From assembly GCA_027311125.1 (NCBI GenBank), contig DAICZO010000089.1, forward strand, positions 1-9,892: a DNA stretch of 9,892 nucleotides. The letters run 5' to 3'. The notes under the pieces were generated by a model. The model did no database searches and had not been told where the DNA came from. It was given only the letters and a program-made list of their open reading frames with translations. This document shows positions 1 through 5,470 of the stretch, one piece after another (the stretch's first letter is position 1; every line of letters begins with the position of its first letter). Both the position numbers and the translations under genes were made by a program. The stretch comes from Acidobacteriaceae bacterium. Its GTDB lineage: Bacteria > Acidobacteriota > Terriglobia > Terriglobales > Acidobacteriaceae.

Positions 1-390
1 GTTACCAACACCCTGTCTTTCACGGGGACATCGTTGACTGATACCCCCAGTGCCACACCAGGTGCCGGTGTGGACTTTGGTGCTTCCAGCATTTCGTCGC
101 TGACGGCGGCAAGCGCTCAGACTGTACTGACGAGCGTGACCACGGCGATTGCGGATGTGGCCTACCAGCGCGGTACGCTGGGCGCGAACATCAATCAACT
201 GAACGCGGCCTCGAACGTTGCGAACTCGGAGCAGGTGAACCTGACCTCCGCGGCGAGCAACATTACGTCGACGAACTATGGCCAGGCGACGAGCGACATG
301 GCGAAGTTCAAGGTGTTGAGCGAGACGGGTATCAGCGCGTTGTCGCAGGCCAACAGCGTGCAGCAGGAGGTACTGAAGCTGCTGCAGTAG
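1..390 (+). CDS. fliC: Flagellin, C-terminal part (5' end outside window)
   Basis: This is the last 129 codons of a flagellin, the protein that polymerises into the extracellular flagellar filament. The frame is open from base 1, so the gene begins upstream; the TTG at 34 is internal and not a start. The visible part is the C-terminal D1/D0 region. A helix runs from about residue 38 (AQTVLTSVTTAIADVAYQRG), then the typical LGANINQLNAAS stretch, and the gene closes with ALSQANSVQQEVLKLLQ, matching the family's LAQANQxPQxVLxLL ending. It is followed by a strong terminator and then by fliD and fliS, the usual filament-assembly neighbours. Oddity: some generally conserved positions differ, for example Q for the Arg of the LGAxxNR motif and KVLSETG where QILQQAG is usual. 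Family membership is secure; gene number and N terminus cannot be seen. Confidence 0.88.
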   Translation, partial: VTNTLSFTGTSLTDTPSATPGAGVDFGASSISSLTAASAQTVLTSVTTAIADVAYQRGTLGANINQLNAASNVANSEQVNLTSAASNITSTNYGQATSDMAKFKVLSETGISALSQANSVQQEVLKLLQ

Positions 391-401
391 GACGAGCGGA
401 G

Positions 402-442
402 ATGGCGGCTGGCGTGGATGCGCTGGCCGCCATTTTGTCTTT
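402..442 (+). terminator. Intrinsic terminator after flagellin gene
   Basis: The arm 402-414 pairs with 421-433 over 13 continuous base pairs (two G-T wobbles, at 410/425 and 411/424), closing a 6-nt loop at 415-420. It is followed directly by a T-rich tract (TTTTGTCTTT, 433-442). It starts 12 nt after the flagellin stop codon. This is a textbook rho-independent terminator, and it separates flagellin transcription from the fliD-fliS unit. Confidence 0.82.
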
Positions 443-478
443 GGGGGATGAGAGTTCTCTTAGATAGTTCGGGCGAAG

Positions 479-495
479 TTGGAACGTGAACTGCA
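479..495 (+). promoter_or_regulatory. Candidate sigma-54 (-24/-12) promoter for fliD-fliS
   Basis: The sequence TTGGAACG-N4-CTGCA places GG at 481-482 and GC at 493-494, separated by exactly 10 nt as required for RpoN promoters. Against the known consensus YTGGCACG-N4-TTGCW it differs only at one base in each element (A for C at 483, C for T at 491). Transcription would start near 505, leaving a leader of about 24 nt with the AAGGA ribosome site at 516-520 before fliD. The site lies just downstream of the flagellin terminator, so an independent promoter is expected here. Sigma-54 control of filament genes is known in several bacterial groups. This is a motif match by eye, with no enhancer site identified. 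Confidence 0.6.
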
Positions 496-528
496 ATGCA
501 GCAAGCAGAGTAAACAAGGACTCACGCG

Positions 529-1902
529 ATGGGCACAGTAGGGATAAATTTCGGATCGATCAACAGCGGTACTGGCTTCGACGTTGCGTCGACGGTCACG
601 CAGATATTGGCGATCAATCAGCAGATTGAGACTCCGTGGAAGACGCAACTGGCTGCGCTGAAGGCTCAGGATACGGTATTTACGACGCTAGGGACTGATT
701 TATCAACATTGACGACGAAGATGCAGGCGCTCACGGACTTTAGTGGGGTGCTATCGGAGAAGCAGGGAGCGAGTTCGAACACGAATGTACTGGCGTTGAC
801 CGGGGCTACTCCTTCGGCGGTAGCGGGTAGCCATACGATTTCGGTGAATTCGCTGGCACAGACTTCGTCGAACTATTCGAATACGGTGGCCAATGCGGCG
901 GATGTACTTTCGGGAAGTCTGACGATCCAGGTGGGATCGGGGACGCCGAGCACGATTACGGTTGGTAGTTCCAGCAATACGTTGGCGACGTTATCGGCTG
1001 CGATCAATGCGGCGGGGGTCGGGGTGACGGCGACGGTGATCTCGGATACTTCGGGTTCGCGGTTGTCGTTGGTAAGTGCGACGGGTGGGGCTGCTGGGCA
1101 ACTGACGATAACGAGTGGGCTAAGCGATACGACCAGTGCCAGCAGCCTGGCGTTTGTGGCTGGACAGACGGGTCAAAACGGGAGTGTGACGGTAGACGGG
1201 ATTGCGTTGAGTACGCCATCGAATACGGTGACGGATGCGATTCCGGGTGTGACGTTCGACATGCTGGCGGCGGCGCCTGGGACTCCGGTACAGGTGCAGA
1301 TTACGAATAACAACAGCGCCGTGGCTACGGCGGTGAACGACTTTGTGACGGCATACAACACCGTGGTGGGTGACATCAATACGCAGGAGGGGAAGGATGC
1401 GAATGGCAATCCGCAGCCGCTGTTTGGCAATGCGACGTTGTCGCTGATTCAGAACCAGTTGAGCACGGCATTGCTGGGCGGGAGCGCGAGCGGTACGGTG
1501 AGCAGCGTGACGCAGTTGGGGATTTCGACCAACAACGACGGCACATTGACGCTGGATAGTAATGCACTGTTGACGGAGTTGAATAATCACTATTCCGATG
1601 TGACGGGATTTTTGCAAAATGCAAACAGTTTTGGGCTGAATTTCTCGTCGGTGCTGAATGGTCTGGGGACGCAGGCGCCGAGTGGCGATGTGTATCTGTC
1701 GCAGCAGCAGAATGCGGCGGAAGAGGCGACGCTGAACCAGAGTATTACGAATGAAGACGCAATGATTGCGACCGAGAAGACCTCGTTGACGGCGGAGCTG
1801 AATACGGCCAACCAGATACTGCAGTCGATTCCGTCGCAGGTCAATCAGATCAACGAGGTTTATAGCGCCGTGACTGGCTACAACACGACACCAACGGGGT
1901 AA
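529..1902 (+). CDS. fliD: Flagellar filament capping protein FliD (HAP2)
   Basis: FliD forms the cap at the growing tip of the flagellum and guides folding of exported flagellin. The 457-residue length is normal for the family. An N-terminal FliD_N region spans about residues 8-110: GSGTGFDVASTV-like start (INSGTGFDVASTVTQI), paired helices, then SHTISVNSLAQ. A flagellin-IN-type repeat follows at about 125-170 (SGSLTIQVGSG... TLATLSAAINAAGVGV). The C-terminal FliD_C region runs from about 215 to 445, with VTVDGIALSTPSNTVTDAIPGVTF and the helical NDFVTAYNTVV segment, and ends in a long helix at about 395-445. There is no signal peptide, as expected for type III flagellar export. The ATG is set by AAGGA at 516-520 with 8-nt spacing. 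It is followed after 4 nt by fliS, so the two are almost certainly co-transcribed, probably from the sigma-54-like site at 479-495. Confidence 0.93.
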   Translation: MGTVGINFGSINSGTGFDVASTVTQILAINQQIETPWKTQLAALKAQDTVFTTLGTDLSTLTTKMQALTDFSGVLSEKQGASSNTNVLALTGATPSAVAGSHTISVNSLAQTSSNYSNTVANAADVLSGSLTIQVGSGTPSTITVGSSSNTLATLSAAINAAGVGVTATVISDTSGSRLSLVSATGGAAGQLTITSGLSDTTSASSLAFVAGQTGQNGSVTVDGIALSTPSNTVTDAIPGVTFDMLAAAPGTPVQVQITNNNSAVATAVNDFVTAYNTVVGDINTQEGKDANGNPQPLFGNATLSLIQNQLSTALLGGSASGTVSSVTQLGISTNNDGTLTLDSNALLTELNNHYSDVTGFLQNANSFGLNFSSVLNGLGTQAPSGDVYLSQQQNAAEEATLNQSITNEDAMIATEKTSLTAELNTANQILQSIPSQVNQINEVYSAVTGYNTTPTG

Positions 1903-1906
1903 GAAG

Positions 1907-2386
1907 ATGGCAGAGTCGAATTATCAGCAGGAGAGTTTGGCCGGGGCGACGGGCGTGCAGTTGGTGGTGGCGTTGTACGATGCGTCGGTTCGCTTTTTGT
2001 ATCGGGCACAGCAGTGCGTTGTCGATGGTGATGTGTCGGGGCGACGGGCGGCGGTGAAGAAGTTCATCGATATTGTGATGTATCTGCAGGCCCGGCTGCG
2101 GATGGATGTGGGGGGAAGCTCCGCGGCGGCGTTGGCGGACTTTTATGCGACGATGTTCACGATGGCGCTGGAGGCTTCGCATGCGGCTTCGGCGGAGCAG
2201 TTTCAGGATGTGATTGCGTGCGTATTGAATGTGCGCGATGCGTGGATGGTGGTGGCACGCGATCCGGAGGCGGGGCGGGTGTTGCCGCGCGAGTTGCGGA
2301 CGTGGGAGGAGAAGTTTGTTTCGGCAAATACACCTAGCTCTCCGGTGAGCGATGGCGAGGCGGTGGGATCGCGTTGGATGGCGTAG
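1907..2386 (+). CDS. fliS: Flagellin-specific chaperone FliS
   Basis: FliS binds the C-terminal region of flagellin in the cytoplasm, prevents premature polymerisation and delivers it to the export gate. Family landmarks are visible in order: YQQESLAGATGVQLVVALYDASVRFL (here residues 6-31; compare the family's LYDGAIRFL), a central helix ending LQARLRMDVGG at about 60-70, then LADFYATMFTMALEA at 76-90 and the late FQDVIACVLNVRDAW at 99-113. Known FliS proteins are about 125-135 residues. This one is 159, with about 40 extra residues after RDAW (roughly 120-159) that are polar and look disordered. It starts 4 nt after the fliD stop, with only weak purine-rich sequence (GGGGTAAGAAG) ahead, which suggests translational coupling to fliD. 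The stop codon is 4 nt from the stop of the convergent exporter gene, with no room for a terminator. Confidence 0.88.
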   Translation: MAESNYQQESLAGATGVQLVVALYDASVRFLYRAQQCVVDGDVSGRRAAVKKFIDIVMYLQARLRMDVGGSSAAALADFYATMFTMALEASHAASAEQFQDVIACVLNVRDAWMVVARDPEAGRVLPRELRTWEEKFVSANTPSSPVSDGEAVGSRWMA

Positions 2387-2390
2387 GGAG

Positions 2391-4136
2391 CTAGCTGGCG
2401 ACGGAGAGCTCTTCTTCGAGGCGTTGCTTGTCGAAGAGGCTGGTGTAGTAGCCGTTGCGGGCAAGTAGTTGGTCGTGGGTGCCCAGCTCTGCGATGCGTC
2501 CGGCGACGAGTACGGCGATCTGATCGGCGTTGCGTGCGGTGGAGATGCGGTGGGAGATGAAGATGGTGGTGCGGCCCTGCATGAGTTTGCGAAGGCCGGA
2601 GAGGATCTGCTCCTCGGTGTAGGTGTCGACGCTGGCGAGGGCGTCGTCGAGGATGAGGATACGGGGCTCGCGGATAAGAGCGCGGGCGATGGCGGTGCGC
2701 TGCTTCTGGCCGCCGGAGAGGGTGATGCCGCGTTCGCCGACGGTGGTGTCGAAGCCCTTGGGGAATTCGAGGATTTCGTTGGCGATGTGAGCAGTGGTGG
2801 CGGCCTGCAGGACCTGCGCCTCCGTGGCGTGCGGGACACCGAAGGCGATGTTCTGGCGAATGGTTTCGGAGAAGAGAAAGGTCTCCTGGGGGACGAAGCC
2901 TATGCTGTGGCGGAGGTGGTCGAGGGGGTAGCTGCGGATGGAGTTGCCGTCGATGAGGATGGACTCTGGCGCTGCTTCGAGCAGGCGCGGGATGAGATTG
3001 ACGAGGGTGGATTTACCGGAGCCGGTGGGGCCTACGATCGCAAGGCTGGAGCCGGCGTGGATGTGGAGATTGATATCCGTGAGCACGGGTGGGCCATCGG
3101 GGTAGGCAAAGCTGAGGTGGTGGAACTCGATGTCGCCGGTGATGGGGGATTGGTTGACGGAGGCTTCGTTGTCGGTGATGGCGGGCTGGTGCTGGAGTAG
3201 CTCGTCGATGCGGACGACGGAGGCGGTACCGCGCTGGAAGAGATTGACGACCCAGCCGACGGCGATCATGGGCCAGGTGAGTTGGACCATGTAGACGCTG
3301 AAGGCGGTGAACTCGCCGACGGAGATGCGATGGGTGACGACCTCGTGTCCCCCGACGAAGAGGGTGATCATGAGGGAGAGTCCGAGGACGAACTCCAACG
3401 TGGGCCAGAGCATGGCCATGAGGCGGACGAGATAGAGGCTGCGCTTGATGTATTCCTGATTGGCGGTCTCGAAGGAAGCGATCTCGGCGTCTTCCTGAGC
3501 GAAGGCGCGGATGAGGCGTGCGCCGGAGAAGTTCTCCTGGGCCTTGGCGGAGATATCGGAGAACATGGCCTGGATTCGTTTGAAACGGGTGTGGATGCGT
3601 GCGCCGAAGTATTGCACGAGGACGGAGGCGATGGGGAGGGGGACGAAGGCGCAGAGGGTGAGTTTGGGGCTGATGCGGATCATGAAGGGCAGCGCGGCCG
3701 CGGTGAAGACGATGGTATTGGCGCTGTACATGATGGCTGGGCCGAGGAGTTGACGGACCGCGGCGAGGTCGTTGGTGGACCTGGCCATGATGTCTCCGGT
3801 GCGGTAGGTGTTGTAAAAGCTGGGCGGCTGGCGTTCCAGGTTGGCGAAGAGATCGTTGCGGAGATCGAACTCGATCTCGCGGGAGGCGCCGATGATGACC
3901 TGGCGGGTGATGTAGAGAAAGATGGCGGAGAGCAGGGCGATGAGCAACAGGCGCAGGGCGTGGAAGATGATCTTCTGCTGGGTGACGCCGTGGCGGAGAT
4001 CGTCGACGGCGTGGCCAATGACGGCCGGGATGAGGACTTTGATGGTGTTGTAGAGCACGACGGCGACCCCGCCCCAGGCGAGACTCTTCCAGTAACGCCT
4101 GAGGTATGGGTTGAGGGGACGAAGTCTTTCAAACAT
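2391..4136 (-). CDS. ABC exporter half-transporter (permease-ATPase fusion)
   Basis: This is a type IV (MsbA/MdlA/BmrA-like) ABC exporter subunit in the inner membrane that uses ATP to expel a substrate the sequence does not identify. Residues about 15-310 form the membrane domain with six likely helices, for example around 20-42, 58-80, 133-155, 158-178, 245-263 and 275-300. The ATPase domain follows at about 335-575: Walker A GPTGSGKST at 369-377, Q-loop Gln 417 in VPQETFLF, signature LSGGQ at 473-477, Walker B ILILDD at 493-498, D-loop SVD at 502-504, and switch His 529. The residue after the Walker B Asp is Asp 498 instead of the catalytic Glu. Subunits of the MdlA/YheI type carry this, often in heterodimers, but no partner subunit is visible here. 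Length 581 is normal. The gene lies 30 nt downstream of the FKBP gene; the start has only a weak AAGG at 4148-4151. Function beyond export is unknown. Confidence 0.9.
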   Translation of the reverse strand: MFERLRPLNPYLRRYWKSLAWGGVAVVLYNTIKVLIPAVIGHAVDDLRHGVTQQKIIFHALRLLLIALLSAIFLYITRQVIIGASREIEFDLRNDLFANLERQPPSFYNTYRTGDIMARSTNDLAAVRQLLGPAIMYSANTIVFTAAALPFMIRISPKLTLCAFVPLPIASVLVQYFGARIHTRFKRIQAMFSDISAKAQENFSGARLIRAFAQEDAEIASFETANQEYIKRSLYLVRLMAMLWPTLEFVLGLSLMITLFVGGHEVVTHRISVGEFTAFSVYMVQLTWPMIAVGWVVNLFQRGTASVVRIDELLQHQPAITDNEASVNQSPITGDIEFHHLSFAYPDGPPVLTDINLHIHAGSSLAIVGPTGSGKSTLVNLIPRLLEAAPESILIDGNSIRSYPLDHLRHSIGFVPQETFLFSETIRQNIAFGVPHATEAQVLQAATTAHIANEILEFPKGFDTTVGERGITLSGGQKQRTAIARALIREPRILILDDALASVDTYTEEQILSGLRKLMQGRTTIFISHRISTARNADQIAVLVAGRIAELGTHDQLLARNGYYTSLFDKQRLEEELSVAS

Positions 4137-4166
4137 TGTTTATCGGGCCTTGGGTATTAGAGGTGG

Positions 4167-4829
4167 TTAGAGGCCCTGAGGATGCGGGTTAGTTTTGGCT
4201 GCAGGATCGGTTGCGGCGGGCTGAGCGGCCGGCTTGGCGGCAGGATCCGGAGTTGCTGCGGGCTTGGCTGCTGGTTCTGCTGGCTTAGGCGCGGCGGGGG
4301 GTGCCGGTGGGGTGTCCGACATGCTGACGAGTTCGATATCGTAGATGAGATCGGCCTTGGCGTGGATGACGGGAGGGCGACCGGTCTCACCGTAGGCGAG
4401 TTGGTAGGGGATGAAGAGGCGACGCTTGCCACCGACGTGCATGCCTTCGAAACCGGTGTCCCAGCCAGGGATGACCTGGCGTGCTCCGTAGGGGAAGGTG
4501 ATGGGAGTGCCGCGGTCGACGGAGGAGTCGAACTTGGTGCCGTCGGTGAGCCATCCGGTGTAGTGGACGGTGTAGAACTTGCGTGGCTCCGAGAGTGGAC
4601 CGGTACCGATGACGGTGTCGATGTAGCGGAGGGAGTAGAGGGGCTTGGGCGTGCCGACGACCTTGGGGACGTTGGGTGGTGCGTCTTTGGGGTTGACCAC
4701 GGATGCTGCGCGATGCGTTGCTGTGGTGGTGTGGTGGACGACGGGCTTGGGGGCCGTGGTGCTGGTTTGGGCGACGGCGGCCGTGGTGAGGGCGGCGAGG
4801 AGAGCGATGGAGGTGCGGTTCAAAGTCAT
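4167..4829 (-). CDS. Exported FKBP-type peptidyl-prolyl cis-trans isomerase
   Basis: The predicted 220-residue protein catalyses proline cis-trans isomerisation, probably in the periplasm. The ATG at 4827-4829 is chosen because it has GGGAG at 4835-4839 (5-nt spacing) and directly begins a signal peptide (MTLNRTSIALLAALTTAAVAQ). The frame stays open further upstream, to an ATG at 4937, but that would bury the signal peptide. After a Thr/Pro-rich linker (about 22-62), the FKBP domain covers about 64-171. It keeps the active-site set known from FKBP12: Tyr 90 (VHYTG), Phe 100-Asp 101 (KFDSS), Phe 112, Val 119-Ile 120-Trp 123 (QVIPGWD) and Tyr 146 (LAYGE), and ends LIYDIELV. A low-complexity Pro/Ala/Lys tail fills 173-220, with PAAKPAA repeated. 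No lipobox is seen, so the protein is probably soluble. It lies upstream of, and probably in an operon with, the ABC exporter. Confidence 0.9.
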   Translation of the reverse strand: MTLNRTSIALLAALTTAAVAQTSTTAPKPVVHHTTTATHRAASVVNPKDAPPNVPKVVGTPKPLYSLRYIDTVIGTGPLSEPRKFYTVHYTGWLTDGTKFDSSVDRGTPITFPYGARQVIPGWDTGFEGMHVGGKRRLFIPYQLAYGETGRPPVIHAKADLIYDIELVSMSDTPPAPPAAPKPAEPAAKPAATPDPAAKPAAQPAATDPAAKTNPHPQGL

Positions 4830-5040
4830 GTTGACTCCCAGTTTAGGATGATTTAGCTGGTTGGGGATGATTGGACGCCAGATTTTTCGGGGATATTGAT
4901 TGGATCGTTGAGACTTGCGGGGCTGGGGAACGTCCAACGCGGTAGTGATTATTTTGAAGAGAGTGGTGTGTCTGCGATCAGGCAGCCATGTGGGCGGGAA
5001 CCCTTCTGTTACTGCCTGCGTACAACCAGTCAGGAAATGT

Positions 5041-5060
5041 TTCAGTCTGAATCAATCAGA
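5041..5060. promoter_or_regulatory. Overlapping palindromes, candidate operator
   Basis: TTCAGTCTGAA (5041-5051) is a perfect inverted repeat around one central base, and it overlaps a second one, TCTGA-N5-TCAGA (5046-5060). They sit 53-72 nt before the GTG start of the small His/Cys protein gene, in the 283-nt divergent region. A further 7-bp inverted repeat, CAGGCAG (4979-4985) with CTGCCTG (5012-5018), lies upstream. Such short dyads could bind a regulator, but no known box (Fur, LexA and so on) is matched and chance is possible. I found no convincing -35/-10 pair for either divergent gene in 4830-5112. Confidence 0.25.
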
Positions 5061-5101
5061 TGCGGGTTAGCGCGGCCCGATTGGCGCATCGTTCCGTTAT
5101 A

Positions 5102-5109
5102 GTGGTGAT
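5102..5109 (+). promoter_or_regulatory. Ribosome binding site deciding the GTG start at 5113
   Basis: GTGGTGAT matches 7 of 8 bases of GAGGTGAT, the 5' extended part of the complement of the 16S rRNA 3' end. Its position is correct for initiation at GTG 5113. It supports this start despite the absence of a plain AGGAGG. The overlapping TATAGT at 5098-5103 resembles a -10 element, but it has no -35 partner at normal spacing. Confidence 0.5.
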
Positions 5110-5112
5110 ATC

Positions 5113-5430
5113 GTGATTCGCAAACTACCCAATTTATCAGTTGGCTCTCGCTGGAGACTGCTTGTCGGTCTGCTTTGTCTGGCGTTGGTGGTGGCTTGTG
5201 GGACGATCCAGGTGATCCACGCGCATGTTTCGGGGGATGTATCGGACCCGACCTGTTCGCTGTGCGCTACGGCGCATGTGGTGATGCATGTTGCTGTGCC
5301 GGTGTATGCTCCGGTGGCAGCACGGGTGTTATCGCTGGTTGAAGTGGTTACTCCTGCGGGTAGAGCGCACGGGCTCTCCGTATTTGCGTTGTTTACACGT
5401 CCTCCGCCGGTTGATCTGGTTCTGAGCTAG
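5113..5430 (+). CDS. Small His/Cys-rich lipoprotein-like envelope protein
   Basis: This is a 105-residue protein of unknown function. The start is GTG, supported by GTGGTGAT at 5102-5109; an in-frame stop lies at 5068. A basic N terminus (about 1-15) leads into a hydrophobic stretch (LLVGLLCLALVV, 17-28). The stretch ends VVAC-G, which fits a lipobox with Cys 29; a plain membrane anchor is the alternative. Just beyond, the mature region carries a dense set of possible metal ligands: His 36 and His 38 (IHAH), Cys 48 and Cys 51 (CSLC), His 55 and His 59. The protein ends with FTRPPPVDLVLS. The layout (N-terminal hydrophobic segment, His and Cys-x2-Cys, C-terminal RPPP) recalls small DUF2946-like proteins found with metal-related genes. 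That link is a resemblance from memory, not a demonstrated homology. The gene sits 40 nt before the TonB-dependent receptor gene, so a shared transcript and a joint role are likely. Confidence 0.72.
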   Translation: MIRKLPNLSVGSRWRLLVGLLCLALVVACGTIQVIHAHVSGDVSDPTCSLCATAHVVMHVAVPVYAPVAARVLSLVEVVTPAGRAHGLSVFALFTRPPPVDLVLS

Positions 5431-5470
5431 AACGAGGTCAACACGCAGGTCCATTCACCGGGGGTCGTTT

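Noticed and set aside
1850..2839. 329-codon minus-strand frame across fliS and the exporter 3' end
   Set aside because: Ser/Pro/Arg-rich shadow frame overlapping two well-supported genes; no motif or ribosome site.
3282..4160. 292-codon plus-strand open frame opposite the ABC exporter, and a similar one at 2469-3200
   Set aside because: Both are acidic low-information mirror frames of the exporter gene. The exporter has every ABC motif in the minus frame.
4830..4937. N-terminal extension of the FKBP to the ATG at 4937
   Set aside because: It would place 36 polar residues before an obvious signal peptide. The ATG at 4829 has a good GGGAG site at proper spacing.
4896..5102. 68-codon plus-strand frame in the divergent intergenic region
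   Set aside because: TTG start without a ribosome site, no recognisable sequence, and it would occupy the regulatory region of two divergent genes.
5081..5103. TTGGCG...TATAGT as a sigma-70 promoter for the small protein gene
   Set aside because: The spacing is only 11 nt, and TATAGT overlaps the likely ribosome site, so the transcript would lack a leader.
4979..5112. Possible cobalamin or other riboswitch before the TonB-receptor operon
   Set aside because: Fragments such as GGGCGGGAACCC and CCAGTCAGGAAA faintly recall the cobalamin fold. The conserved core (GCCACTG, the B12-box AGYCAGGAGACCTGCC) and the expected helices cannot be assembled. A covariance-model search would settle it.
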